A DNA stretch of 64,000 nt from Syngnathus acus (taxonomy: Eukaryota > Chordata > Actinopteri > Syngnathiformes > Syngnathidae). A model generated the notes under the pieces. It was given only the letters and a program-made list of their open reading frames with translations, made no database searches and was not told where the DNA came from. Every line of letters begins with the position of its first letter. Within the stretch, counting starts at the first letter, position 1. A program made the translations under genes and the position numbers. Positions 36,811-49,400 of this stretch are shown here, in pieces. The stretch spans positions 7,879,491-7,943,490 of the forward strand of contig NC_051092.1 of NCBI RefSeq assembly GCF_901709675.1, written 5' to 3'.

Positions 36811-37941
36811 GAGTCAGTGACACACAGACTCTCATTTGGCAACAAAAAAGTCTTTTTTCTTTTCCTATGAGTGAAATGTGGCTTATTTTATTGCAGGCAT
36901 GTGACAGCTTTATGAATTTATGAAGTGGATATTTATGAAAGCAGACAAAAATGGTATAACTCATAGTGGAGAAATGTGTTAAATTGACCATATTTGAGAA
37001 TTTGTGGTCATTTTGAAGAGAGAAAAATGTAATCACAGCAAGTTTAATGCTATTTGTTTCATGGCTGCCCTCTGCAAAAGATTAATTTATTGCTTTATCC
37101 TGGCACCCTCGAGGGGCGGAATATCTGCCAGGTCACTTTGAACCAAATTTTATCTTTTTTATTTTGTACACATTAGATAATACATCATGCTTTATTCGAC
37201 ATCTTCACATAAAATAAAGCATATACTGGCCTTTTTCATAAATCCTTAAAATGCATTTTAAAGCCAAACGTCTTGCAGAGTCTCGAGCAGGGATTTTTCT
37301 TTAGCTCGGTATAAAACTGCACTTTTCCTCTTTTGACATATCTTCATCACACTGGCTTAAGATGGAGGAGGGACAGAAGGATGTTATATAAAGTTTGTTG
37401 GCAACTTTATTTCTTTGATTGATTGCATTGTCTTTTCCTGCCCTTGACATTTGTGGGTGCGACAAGCAATTTTGTTTTCTTATTTTATTGGATGTTTGAT
37501 TCCTTTTTACTGTCATAAGTGCAACAATACACCAGCAGGGCTGTCACTGGCCTCAACAGACATCATCTTTTAGAATGCATTTTATGACGGCTTGTCTCAT
37601 AGATGTGTTTTTGCAAAATAAATTGCATCTCCAAGTAAATTGGTGATGGATGATTCACAAACATTTCCGTCTTAGCTTTTCTCATTTTCTGTTTGTCCTC
37701 TCCACTGAATTACATGTCAGTTTGCACATCAAATTTTTACAGTAAGTTGATAGGCGGAACCTTTTTTCATGTGTTTCTATAAATAAAGACAACACAATTA
37801 AACTCCCCTTACTGTGACATATTTGAGCCGAACACAATTGCCGGGTGCATACATGATTATTTCCTTCTAAAATATGCTTTCACAGATACTCAAAATGAGG
37901 TCATTGTGATTTCATTCATGCCATGTAGATACATATATTGA

Positions 37942-38000
37942 ATGAATGAATGAATGAATGAATGAATGAATCTTTATTTCGAACATGATTTAAAGAATAA
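37942..38000 (-). repeat. LINE 3' tail with (GAAT)n repeat, minus orientation
   Basis: A (TGAA)n run followed by tctttatttcgaacatg is the reverse complement of a common teleost non-LTR retrotransposon 3' end (catgttcgaaataaaga, then ATTC repeats). Confidence 0.55.
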
Positions 38001-38559
38001 AAACAATAAAAAACATACAACAAAAAAACAAACAAACAATATATATCACTGTTCGAAAAGTGAGTGAATGCTTGGATGTTTTTACACCCATGAATACATT
38101 TGACATGTATCCTGCAGTTTTTTTCTATTTTGGGACTTGCAAAAGTTTAGAAACATTTGACTTAATCTCAAAATAGAAGAGACATGAATAAGTCAATTTT
38201 CATTTTATCACTGTATTTTATTTAATGACATAAACACAACCACTCTCTTGTTGATTCATTTATTTTTCCATAAAATGAATAAGAAAGTGTTATTCAATGA
38301 TTAGTTCACTACGGTCACTGAGAGCAATTGTAAACAATTAGGAAAAACAAACAAACAAGCAAGCAATAAAATTTCCAAATCTAATAAAAATGAATATCAA
38401 CATCAGGGGCAGTGAAAATGAACAATTTATCATCTTAATCACTGGTGTTTTTTCTGGTGTTATTTGAATCAGTATAGAAAGTTGGAGGTAAAATCGAATA
38501 CATTTATACATACAGTTATGATGACAAGTGACCTGTTTATTATAAGGAGTACCGTCAAT

Positions 38560-38598
38560 TTTCAAGATAAGTGCACCTTGTAGTGCAGAAAATACGAT
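38560..38598. mobile_element. Degenerate terminal repeat of MITE family A
   Basis: The string gtgcaccttgtagtgcagaa followed by aatacga matches the right terminus of the elements at 8.2 and 19.4 kb with a few substitutions. The left part has decayed beyond recognition. Confidence 0.5.
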
Positions 38599-38827
38599 AA
38601 ATGAATTTGTCCTTAATAACAACAAGATAATAACATGATTAACATTACCTGTTAGATAATTTGGGAAAAAACGTTTCAGAAATATGTATTAAACTTTTAG
38701 GCAATCTACCAAAGAATGAGCTCTTAGCTTCATAAAGGTTTAGTGACCCCCGCTCTACTTGACAAAAGACACATTTTACACATGGATAATTCATTCTTAG
38801 TTATTATTTCACAATATAATAAACTTG

Positions 38828-40414
38828 TTAATCAAAAAGTCTCCTGAAAACATTTTTGGCTCTGGGCATCTTGAGGGATGTATGAGATTTCCTTTGCTTG
38901 ACTTTTAAAGGCTTATGTGTTAGTGGTATAACCTTTTGAGGTGGGGTCATCTCCTGCTTCGGAAGACCCCCGTGTTCTCGGCAGAAGTATTTTTTGTTTC
39001 CCTGCGACAGTTCGAGGAGCATTGTTTCAGACAGCCCCATGCACTGGGCATGGACCCAGTGTCCGGCTTCTCCTTTGGAACAAAAGATCATGGCTGGCCA
39101 TTGGAGCTCAGTGGAGTAATACGGCTCCCATGTATTGACATCCAGCTGACAACCACGGCAACATTTGATCCAGTAGCCATATTGCGACTCATCCTCCTCA
39201 TCTTTCTCATTGTAGGTATTACCTTCAACCTCACTACTATCATCAAGCTCTTGAGGCTCACGGCCAAAATAGAGCTCATCTGAATCTTCGAGAGGAGTGG
39301 AATTGTCTGTTAGCTCTTGGCTGCAACCCTCCTGGTCTTCTTTGCTGTCGACCTCTTTCTGGAAGTTTACTAGATAAAAGTAATTCATATTTGTTTGGCA
39401 CGACCTGCCCTCACTTGGTACAGCTAGCAACATACTTTGTTCCCCTGCGGCACCGCCATACCAAGTCCCACTGTGAACGATATCTGGAGTCCAGTTTGGG
39501 GGGTCAAGAGGTTCTATGTGAATCCCCTTCTCATCCAGAATGACAGTACTGCACTCCATTCTTTTTTGAGAGTTAAATTGATACCCTCCTATTATAATAT
39601 ACTTGTGAGCGGGGCCTGTGCGAGTGATCATAGCGCTTGAGATGGACAGACCAAAGTCGAGAAGGTCACACGACAATAATGGACAACCTTGTAGGAGTTC
39701 GACGTGCAGACAAAAGAGCCGAGGTGGCCGGCCGTCACTTTTCAAAGAGTGACCGCCGAGGATGTAAACACGGTCCTCTCTCGCAAGGGCCACGTGGAAT
39801 GACTGTCCATCACAGAGTTCTGGAAAAGTGTAAGCAGAACAACAACCAAACTGCATGTCGAACAGGAACACTTGAGGAGGACAATCAATGACACAATTCC
39901 AGTTCTCTGAGGTCCTCTCTTTTGCAGGCATGTAGGACCTTCCACCAAAAACTACAAAGGCTGTCTTCCCTTTGCTCTGAACTACCGTGACTGTGTGGCC
40001 ATATCTAGCACCTGGCACTTCTCCAACTAGTTCTTTCTCTTTACATTTCAGGGTCAGTTTGCGATTGCAGCCACGACTATCCATGCTCAGTGCATAAAGA
40101 CTTGTTGAGATGTCATTGTTGGGGGTGCGGCCACCGTGGATGAGATAACTCTCCGGGAGACCATCATGTGGATCAAGGCGGCAAACGGCAGGATAACGCA
40201 AAGGAGGAAGGTACTGGGAGTCATTGGAGAAAGATATGGCTCTCAACCTCAGCTCACCATGTTTCAAGCGCACACCAAATACTCCTGTTGGACAGGAGCG
40301 CTTTGGCCATCCTTTCTGGCCAAACAGGAGAACTTCACCGTCAAGCTGCAGAAGAGAACAGCCAGGTTGCAGAAGACCTTCGCAGTTGACTGGCTTTAAT
40401 GGTTGCAGAGTCAT
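38828..40414 (-). CDS. rag2: V(D)J recombination-activating protein 2
   Basis: A single coding exon of 528 residues, matching the 527-530 usual in vertebrates. RAG2 is the essential partner of RAG1; it stabilises the complex and recruits it to active chromatin. Residues 1 to about 350 carry Kelch-type repeats (HGGR, FGGR, LGGH and GGY turns) that fold as a six-bladed propeller. Residues 350-410 are an acidic hinge rich in D and E. Residues 412-482 are the PHD finger (Cys/His ligands; W453 in HWVHAQC is the aromatic-cage residue that reads H3K4me3). T490 in MTPP matches the threonine whose phosphorylation triggers cell-cycle degradation in mammals. A basic tail follows. I chose the ATG at 40414 because it gives the conserved MTLQPL start; the in-frame ATG 48 bases upstream lies in intron or leader. 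An acceptor (GAAGCAG) sits about 15 bases upstream of the ATG. Confidence 0.98.
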   Translation of the reverse strand: MTLQPLKPVNCEGLLQPGCSLLQLDGEVLLFGQKGWPKRSCPTGVFGVRLKHGELRLRAISFSNDSQYLPPLRYPAVCRLDPHDGLPESYLIHGGRTPNNDISTSLYALSMDSRGCNRKLTLKCKEKELVGEVPGARYGHTVTVVQSKGKTAFVVFGGRSYMPAKERTSENWNCVIDCPPQVFLFDMQFGCCSAYTFPELCDGQSFHVALAREDRVYILGGHSLKSDGRPPRLFCLHVELLQGCPLLSCDLLDFGLSISSAMITRTGPAHKYIIIGGYQFNSQKRMECSTVILDEKGIHIEPLDPPNWTPDIVHSGTWYGGAAGEQSMLLAVPSEGRSCQTNMNYFYLVNFQKEVDSKEDQEGCSQELTDNSTPLEDSDELYFGREPQELDDSSEVEGNTYNEKDEEDESQYGYWIKCCRGCQLDVNTWEPYYSTELQWPAMIFCSKGEAGHWVHAQCMGLSETMLLELSQGNKKYFCREHGGLPKQEMTPPQKVIPLTHKPLKVKQRKSHTSLKMPRAKNVFRRLFD

Positions 40415-40429
40415 CCTGGGTGCAGGCGT

Positions 40430-41083
40430 CTGCTTCAAAACAGCACACAGGCACGCACACACAGATCTTGTTTATTTTCATCACTTTTCAAAACTACTTC
40501 CTGGTCATCATCATTATCAACATAATGGTTCCCTGTCTCATCTTAATAATATAATAAAAACTTAAACTCACATGTAAAATGTGGACATTACAATAAAATT
40601 TTAATTAGAAATAACCACAGTTGGACGGCCTTTTTTGTTCAGAGCAAACTATGCCACAAGTCAATTCAAACTAGATAAAGTGGGATTCATTTAGTCAACC
40701 TTACATCATAGTTACAATCATACAGTTTCATTCTTATAGGCTAACAATGAATAATTGATTGATCTGTCTACGTAACCTTGCTCTTTTTTGACCATATCAC
40801 AATTGGTTGCATTTAATGAAGTACAGTAGTAACAACTACTTAAATGTTATCAGCCTAATCTAAAGCTTGGTTCATATTACTGAAATACCACAAAATTTCA
40901 TTACCTGCAGCACAAGTCGACATTTATTTTAAACAATCCTTTGTTCATGTTTATCTTTATATACAGTGTCTGTACTGTAACATACAGGTTATTATACTAT
41001 TATAATAAAATGATGAAAAGTACCCATGAATATTTGTAACCTCATAACTTCCAGTAATTTCAGATCAATTTTAATGCGCTTAC
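40430..41083 (-). other. rag2: rag2 5' untranslated intron
   Basis: Bounded on the minus strand by a strong donor (GCAAG|GTAAGCGC) at 41083-41084 and an acceptor (TGAAGCAG) ending at 40430. About 650 bases, AT-rich, no other feature. A CAGCAG-type tandem acceptor could shift the exon start by three bases in the leader. Confidence 0.65.
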
Positions 41084-41190
41084 CTTGCAGTCAGGCTGAG
41101 GAGTCGAGCGTGTTGAGACCTTTAGCTCACTTTACTGTGAATTTTAAGATCACTAAACTAAACCTAATCACTCTTTATATAGCCTGTCTT
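41084..41190 (-). promoter_or_regulatory. rag2: rag2 untranslated exon 1 and TATA-box promoter
   Basis: Reading the minus strand, GGCTATATAAAGAG (TATA core at 41173-41181) lies about 90 bases before the donor at 41084. Transcription is therefore expected to start near 41145-41150, with an untranslated exon of roughly 60-65 bases. Just upstream, at 41186-41197, is TTTGTCAAAGAC, which contains a TCF/LEF-like CAAAG core. LEF1 is known to act on the mouse RAG2 promoter, but use of this site here is inference. Confidence 0.55.
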
Positions 41191-41199
41191 TGACAAAAG

Positions 41200-44100
41200 T
41201 AGACTCTGGCAGTGAGTTTGTGAAGCTTCGTTGACTCACAAACACTTCCAGTTCTTGAGGTTAACTGTGTGTGACTGCTGCTCATTGGCAGCGCTGCCTG
41301 AATGCATTTAGCAAGTCACTTCAGAGGTACAGTCACAGATAAAACACACCTAAGAAGCTAGGAAAAGCAGCGACAGATTTTGTTGTGCAGTCTGAACTCA
41401 TCAGATGTTTAAATATGTTGAGCTATGCTTGCAAAAAAGCTTCAATGACATGCCTTAAAAAACAAGCGGTCTGTTTGTTATTCTTTTACTTCCTAAATTT
41501 CCACAAGGGAGCACAACAATTGTATCATACACTAATTGTAATTAACAACAGCTAAATAATTAAGACATGCTGATAATTGCTGCAGAGGCCACACCACAAC
41601 CAGCATGAAAATACAGTAAGGTGGAAAAATGACCTAAATTATGCAGTCAATGTACGATGACAGAAAATTAGTCATTGACTCTTGCAGCAGAGCAGATATA
41701 TTTAGGACTGCCCATTCTCAATGCCACAACAAGAAAAATATTCTAATACACAAAATCAAAAGTGACAAAAGACAGTGTTCATTTATAATGCCATAAAATC
41801 CTGACTGACATTTCAGTTTTATTACCTTTAAGAGAAGCATTATTTGTGGCATATCACCATGTCATCTTCATTATAATTGGTAAACAACAATTTGCATGCA
41901 GCCCATTACTATATGAAACCCTCCATGATATGAAAACACAAACTTCCACATTGGATTCCCTACCTGCCTTTAGTTTTTCCTCGAGCACATCAGGTTTTAA
42001 TATAATAATCATAATAACAACAATGTAATAATAGTATAATATGTAATATTATTTACGAATATTTACAAATTAAGGGCTCGGTTCATCAACAAGTGTTTCT
42101 TTTTTCTCAAACGTCATAGCTATAAAGAACAAGGCATGGTAAAGTCTATATTGCGCAAGATTTTATAGGTCAAACTTAAATACAAATAATGGAAATAGGA
42201 AAATAGGAAAGAATTTTTTAAAATCAGGGACACATACTATCTGATTAAAATTGACTGTTGACAAGTGTAATTATTTCCAATGACTTAAAAACAAGCGATT
42301 TTATTGAGACTAAACAAATTTTGTTTGACAGATAAAGACATTTTCCAGTGTATTTATCAGTTGTATCCTTTATTAGTATGCAACATTTATTGTTGTACAG
42401 CTTAGATTGTGTTGCATTCAATTAAACGCTTTGTTTCAGTGTTGCCCAATGTGTGCTTATTTTCTCATGTGTTTACACTCACACAAAGCCTCTTCTGTCT
42501 TCCTTCTGCTCATCCCTTAAGGTTGTGCTCATTTCTGGCATCGAAATTAATTGCAGGCTTTAAAAATTGCCAGCGAGCCAAACAGACCCACATACATTTT
42601 AATAGAGTTGTTTCTCGGAGGCATTTCATTTGTGCACATCTCATTCACCTGCTGATTAAAATCTGTATATTGTACACAGGCCATTGAGCCATAGAGATCA
42701 GTACGTGTGCATATTAGTCTAAAATGATGTTGCATGATGAGATGATGGCAAAGATGTCTGTCCACCCATCTGTCTGATCAGCTGAGGTTTGAAAAGAAAG
42801 AACACACCTAAACACCCAGAGAAATACTGAACTCAAAGCAGATGTACACTCTCTCATTAACATAATGTTTTTGTGCTCTGAGCAGCTGAGCGAACACTCG
42901 AACTGTGAAAAACAAAGGCTGAAACCACAAGTGCCTGGAAAACCGTTAGGGCTTGAAAAGTGTGCAGCACCTGTGTGCCTAAACCGATGCTTACAGAGCT
43001 GAGTTGTGGAGAGAAGACGTTTCCCATGTTCCTGGAGGATATTACATGATGTCTGTCAGTTGGAAGTGTTTTGTCTTTATTTCCCAACAATTGTTCCATC
43101 TGTAGAAATTCAGCAAAGAGAGGAAAACTCAACTTTTCAGGCCACCTCAAGGCATTCACTCAGAGTACTGCTGAAGCATGCTGTGGAGCCACTAATGGGC
43201 TTTTTTTGTGTAATGTGCAGAGTATGCAGTGTGGGCGCACCTTAGGCAGTGCATGGATCTGTACATAATTAATAGAAGAAAGTCATTAGACGCTACAGTG
43301 GCACCTGTTTCTGTCCCTTGTAATGCATCACTATCTGGCTGTTGCTACCCTGATTTTGACAGATGACATCTGTTCGAATCCTTTTCTTGTAAATCTGAAA
43401 CAAGGCACAATGGCGTGTTGTCACATCATCAGTATCTAAACACTAAAAATGTACTAATCATTGACCCAATGCAGAATCTCAAAAGTTGAATCCAATCCAT
43501 TTTGTGAGGTTGTTTGACTTCAATTCAGTACATATTTGTATAAAACACCTGACCATGATTCTAAAACAATATGAAAAGTTTCAAAAAGACAGCCATTCAA
43601 TTATTTGAAAACATAATAAATTGATTGATATTCTGCTGTAAAGACAAAGAATAGGAAGAAGGAAAATGAAGAAGAAAACAAAGACGGCAAAAACAAGGTC
43701 TCGAAGAAGACCATGGCTCATGTTTCTGTTTGGCTTCGTTTTGTAATAACTCATAGAATTCTTTTGTGATTTTGACGCGGATTGGTTTGTTCCAAACATC
43801 AGATAAGCAGCCCATGATACAAAGCACGTGTCATTTAACAAAGACCATCACAATAAAAAGCTCCATGCATTGATGTCCATGCCAGTGTCCGCCTGCTTGC
43901 AGCCCGTGTTAGTTTTAAGGTAAATATTTAAATAAAGAAAATACATACTTTAATCTCCATGATTTCTTGCCATACACTGGCCTACGGCAGATTGCATGTG
44001 GTCTGAACTTACATAAAGAGCCAGTAACACACTGTCTTTGTGGACAAACAATTTGTGTTTCTTTGCACATACGTACTTTCTTTATCGGCGATTACATTCC

Positions 44101-44400
44101 ATGATGCCTTAGGGACTAGAGATTGAATGCATTTATTGTTGTTTATTGGTCTTACACTTAGATAAAAAGAAATCTTTACATTCTCTTCTGATGCTTTATT
44201 GATCACAGAAAGAGAAAAATTTTATTATTTGATGCAACATTCTGTACTAACTATGCGTTGAGAAATTCTTTGGAGTAGCTTTACCATGTTTTTCACGGTG
44301 AAAAATGTGTGCGTGCGTGTGTGTGCATCTGTGAGTGTATTTGTGTGTGTATCTTCACCGGATTGAACCAGCATGATATTTTCTCCAATAAATTCCCGGG
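41200..44400. other. Region upstream of rag2, no gene recognised
   Basis: AT-rich sequence that probably contains rag2 regulatory DNA. A minus-strand stretch at 43597-43827 encodes a codon-like peptide (NKPIRVKITKEFYELLQNEA) without recognisable domain or clear splice sites. I did not call it. Confidence 0.35.
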
Positions 44401-44404
44401 GCTT

Positions 44405-44422
44405 GACTTACTACTACTACTA

Positions 44423-44458
<36 letters not shown>

Positions 44459-44465
44459 TGATAAT
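44405..44465. repeat. (TAA)n microsatellite
   Basis: About 50 bases of TAA/ACT trinucleotide repeats abutting the 5' side of the SINE-like element at 44466. Confidence 0.85.
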
Positions 44466-44856
44466 GGCGGTGCACTGATGAGAACGTCCGACTCGCAGTT
44501 CAGAGGGTGCGGGTTTGATTTGACCTCCGGCCCCTCCCTGTGTGGAGTTTGCGTGTGCTCGCCGTGCCTGCATGGATTTTCTCCGGGCACTCCGGTTTCC
44601 TCCCATATCCCAAAAACATGCAATGGTAGGCTGGCTGAGAACTGCAAATTACCCGTAGGTGTGAATGTGAATGGTTGCTAGTCTTTGTGTGCCCTGCGGT
44701 TGGCTGGCACCCAGTTCAGGGTGTCCCCCGCCTACTGCCCGAGACTGCTGGGATTGACTTCAGCATGTTTGCGAACCTCGATAGGAGAAGCGGTTCAGAG
44801 AATGGAAGGATACTACTACTACTACGACTACTATTACTACTACTACTACTATTCTG
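44466..44856 (+). repeat. SINE-like dispersed repeat, plus orientation, with (ACT)n tail
   Basis: Near full-length copy, in order: a head with cgactcgcagttcagagggt and a degenerate pol III B-box-like gcgggtttgatttgacc; ctgtgtggagtttgcgtgtg; tccggtttcctcccatatcc; cccgtaggtgtgaatgtgaa; and a cacccagttcagggtgtccc block. It ends agaatggaagga and then a (TAC)n tail to about 44856. It is the same family, in opposite orientation, as 4450-4890. Confidence 0.7.
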
Positions 44857-44859
44857 CAG

Positions 44860-46245
44860 TGATCAAGTGGCTCAGTAAAAGTAATTGTTTCATATAGGCA
44901 GTTGTCCAGAATTAATACAGTGTAACTCTGACACTCTTATTTTTGCAATGTATAGGAGTGGAAGTAATATTACAGGACTATGTTTCATCATAGTTTTACT
45001 GGGCCAGTTACAGTGCCCATCACTCAAAGAAAAGTAATCACAAGTATCTTGCATGTATTATTGATTGGCATTTTTCTTTCTAGTGTCTGGACAGTTGGGA
45101 GGCACTCATGCTGAACTGTTTCCTATGCTAAGGGTCTCTTCTCGTTTTAAATGTAATCAAGAATCTTATTAATTAGAAGCCAAATATTGGATCCTTGCTG
45201 GGACCATCAGTTTCACTGTATAGTCTACTGATCTGGGGTATTGACTGCAACAAGGAGCCCTCTAATCAGAATCATGGCAAAATCAATAGCTGTTATAGGC
45301 TGAAGTTCTGTCCACGCCTCAGTGTACACATCTGTACGAAACTCCCCAGCGTTCCAACAGTACCTCCATGTCTTTTAGAAAAAGGATTGTCACTGGAAAA
45401 GGTAACCTTTGGAGCAGTAAATCAAATATACTATATAGAGAACGTGACAGATAGAGGAGATTTAAATGTGAAAGATATGTAGCATTTTTTTAATATCCAT
45501 CCATCAATCAAGATTTCTTTGAAACTAAAAGGCTTCCTTTGTGCTTCACAGACAACTTCCATACATCCACAATGCTGTCATAATGTTGTCAACCCTTATC
45601 ATTTCTCAGCTCTTCCTCTCTTGTTTGATCTCCCCCACCCTCGATCCCCCCCATCTCCCATGGGACCAAGTGAAGTTGCAGGGCCACTCTCCAGTACCGT
45701 TTCCCTGTAGGCCAAAAGGCCTTGCAGATCTAAGCATCTTAATATTAAAGCATATGAAAACATGCCTTAAGATCATCATACAAAGTAGGAGTGCTCTAGA
45801 GTGACCACTGGCAAGGAAGTGCTCTTTCTGAGGACTGAAATCCTGAGACATTTTATATCGGAAGGGAACCGAATATGTGCAGCTTGTCTCTTTCTGGCCG
45901 TTTTTAGAATGTGGTTATTTTTGCACATTCAGAAAGGCATTTATGATGTCACTGATGTTGGATGCAAAGAGTCATAGACACAATCTCAGTTCTACTTCAC
46001 TCCAAAGAGATTTGAGGAGGTTGAAGTTAGGGCACTCAAATTCCTTCACACCATATTGGATTCCACCGTGACGGGAACAGAAATTTGTCTCTAGATGGTT
46101 CCCACAAAGTGGAAAGGATGAAAGAATATTCAATAGTTATGATCACATTGAAATAAATCATTGAATTGCATTTTACGCTTCCTTTCTGTAAATGTGAAAG
46201 TAAATGCACAGTAATGTGTAAAGTAACTCTGTTACAGGTAAATTA
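44860..46245. other. Intergenic, no gene recognised
   Basis: Short open frames only (for example 45195-45482). None has a domain or convincing splice sites. Confidence 0.35.
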
Positions 46246-46448
46246 TTTTGTCTTAAATTGGATAGGGGTGGGATTAAATAAATCTTGCTTCTTCCCACTC
46301 CTTTTCAGACATGTAAAGTCTGCCCATTATATGTGGTATATTGTATTCTGTTTGTATCTAGCACTTATACAAAGTCATAATTTACATGACTCACTTTGAT
46401 ACATTGATGTATTGTTTACACGTTTGAGACAAATAAATTCATTCATTC
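46246..46448 (+). mobile_element. LINE 3' end with ATTC tail
   Basis: A 3' untranslated stretch (tgggattaaataaatcttgc, ttcttcccactccttttcag) ends gacaaataaattcattcatt. This is the recognisable terminus of a common teleost non-LTR retrotransposon. The coding part is absent. Confidence 0.55.
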
Positions 46449-46449
46449 A

Positions 46450-49400
46450 ATATTGCTGCTGTTGGGCCAAAACATTTTGCCTCCAAAATAGTCACTTTTC
46501 AGGCGACCCCAAAAATGTCAAATTTGTTCAACCATTAAGTAATGTAATGCTTTAGATTGGTCAATAATATACATTACATATCGAAACTGGAAATTTGAAG
46601 CAATGAGTGCAAGTGGGCCTCAGAAAATTCTTCCAAATTATTGACCTTTTTTTACATCTACATTTTCCATATTTGTTGTATTTTTTTCTCATTAATATGC
46701 AAGTGTATTCCATAATTCATAAACCTTTAGATTATTAGATTTACCCAAATGTGCTCTATGATAAATAGTCCACCAAAATGCAATAAAATAAAACTATATA
46801 TTCTTGAGCTCTTCCAGTGATTTTATTCCGTGTAATAAAATAGATTATTAATGGCCACATTGGGACAGTAATGTGGGCTGTCTGATAATATGTATTATGG
46901 ACTACAGCATCAGGCATGCATATACTACATTGATGAATAACTTTCGATAAAGGACGATATACTTCATCGTTGAAAGGGTTTAATCCCTGTGTGCCAAAAA
47001 TGCCATTGTGTCACGATCATGATATAATATCTAGAACTCAAAGGATACCAAGAACCCAAACCTTTATTTAGAAAGATATGCACTACAAAGCAGTATAAAC
47101 CAAACATTAAATCAATACATTTTTGTCCACTCCTTGTTTTGAAAACAGTGTCATAATGTGACTACTGTGCGTCATTTTGTGAACTTTAAATTGAGTTTGT
47201 GTCTAATATGTATTGTGGTTTACTTCCAGTGGTATTTAACATGCCTGTATGCATGGCATGTAGCTAACTGTTTTAGACAGCACCTGCAGAGGAGCAAAGT
47301 TTATGCAAGCATCAAATGACTTTGATCCCCCTAACAAATGATTTATTTTATACAACATTGGACTATTCATTTTTTTGTCAATAAATGTAATTCCTGTTCA
47401 TCCATCCATCCATTTTCTGAACCGCTTAGTCCCCACGGGGGTCGAAACTTTAAAAAGGACAATGCCCAATTCTCAATTATTTTGAAATTAGAGGAGTCCT
47501 ATCTTTCTCTGCTGCATCGATTTGAAGTCTTAGGATGGTCACAGTGTTTTTGCACACACAACTTTTTTTTTCTAATTGAATGAAAATTGGATTTGTTGTG
47601 TTCTTAAGCAATGCTGCCAAATCAAACAGGGACTTGTTATTCGTTTACATATTGACTTTTCTGTAAGCTTGTGAAAAACCGCTTTAATGAGGTGGGTTGG
47701 AGATATTAAAAACACAATATCATTTATTTTCATGACGAATCCAAGTTCCACACAAAGTCTTTTGGTTTAAAGACACAACTCACTATTTGATCAAGTCCAA
47801 CCTTGACTTCAGTCTGATAATCAAAGCAAGAAAATGTCTTTGCCTTATGCATGTTGCATGTTGTGCAGACATGTTCAATCAACGGCAGGCGTGGAATTTG
47901 ATGTTGAGAGGAAAAGCAGCGGGCTAAGGTCATCCCTGCCAATTGACACAGAAGTTATTTGGCAGGCGCCTCTAATGCCACTCAGTGATGCTGACATCAT
48001 GGAAGAGCCCACTGTGAGCTACCACCTTTATTATCAGGTTTAATTATGAATATACTGCTGCAAGCATTAAAATGAGAGTGAAAGATGGTGTTTTCAAAGA
48101 GTTTTTGACTTGAAGTGGAAACAAACAAGCTCTGTCACAGAACAAATCATCGCTGGACATTTTGTATTAGCATGAATAAATCAGTTATTTGGGGAAAGTA
48201 AGGCCAAGTTGGAATTTGACCGAGCAATACATTTTGTAATCTGCTGCTAAAACTAAGGATATTTAAAACTAAACCATACGGCTTTGAAACACAAAACATT
48301 GTTGGCACTGTGTGAATGTCAAGAGGCTTATTATTTGAAATGCTCCTGCCAGTGGAAAGCGGCCATATTTGTTATGAAGGGATTAATTTATGTTGCATGC
48401 TTTGGCACATGCCTTCGTTGGGACTCTTTGCTGTCCTATTTATTTATTTTATTAAGTGAACCTGCCAATATTTAATGACTTCTAAAGCTAGTCTAGCTTG
48501 TTTAAAATGATGTGCGGACTATGGTGAGCCATTTTACAATTTAAGTGCCAGTAAAAATGTGAAAACAACCTTTATCCTCAACCACATGGAAATGATCTTG
48601 GGAATGATGATGGAAATGTTGCATCATAAAGGTTTACTATTTCACTGGGGCATTGCATCGTCTATGACTAATTGAACGAATGGAGTTGTAGAATTTTCTT
48701 GTGAGCAATCATTTAATTTTTAGTGGTATTTCACAAGTAAAGGAAGAAAAAAAAACACTAACTGTTGTTATTTCATGTTACACCGCGCTCATCATTACCA
48801 AACTAAGGAGGAAAATCGATTCGCAGGATAGGAAAGTAGGGGTGGCAGGTTGAGGGTTGTCAAAATATAATAGCGTTGGCTCCCTAAAATGGCTTGAAAT
48901 TCCTTTTTATGAACACAATCGTACAAAACTGTCTACACTCTTTGACAGTTACCTCGTATTTTGCTTTGAGCCTGCCCCATCTGGGCCAATTGATGTGATC
49001 GTTTTGTCTGCATGCTATTATTTTGTGTTTCTGACCCTGCCTGTCTCTTCTGTCTCTTATCTGCCTTTGGATTCCATTAGTACAGTGACAGAGGTGATTA
49101 CAACCAGCTCAGGTCGTTTAATAAAAACGAATCATCGTCCGTGACGCTTTTCATCTGCCGGTCTGCACAACAGCTTTCCCTCCCCCTCTTGGGCCTCTTA
49201 CCTCGGACTTGTTGATATGGCTTTGCTATTCTCCTCCAATGCCACATCGTATATCTTTTCTGTTCTTTGCAGCAGTGGAGATCAGCTCCTCGGGTGAGGT
49301 CTTTAATTTTGATGTGCTCGTTTAGTTCATCTACAATCTGAAACCGGAGGTTTTCTCTCACTGGTACTGAACTCAATTTTGAGGCTATTAGTGTAGATTA

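Larger units (their letters stand above)
36328..38827. other. rag1-rag2 intergenic region (both 3' untranslated regions)
   Basis: Holds the 3' untranslated regions of the two converging genes. The first AATAAA on the plus strand is at 37213-37218, and a minus-strand AATAAA (TTTATT at 38536-38541) could serve rag2. A small hAT-like element, a LINE tail and a MITE end are annotated separately. No other gene seen. Confidence 0.5.

Noticed and set aside
40415-40462. Upstream in-frame ATG for rag2
   Set aside because: The extra 16 residues are not part of the conserved RAG2 N terminus and cross an acceptor-like site in the leader.
43597-43827. Minus-strand peptide with coding-like character
   Set aside because: No clear acceptor or donor and no family recognised; may be a transposon remnant.
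44466-44540. tRNA-like promoter boxes at the head of the repeat
   Set aside because: The B-box is degenerate and no cloverleaf is evident; treated as a SINE head, not a tRNA gene.
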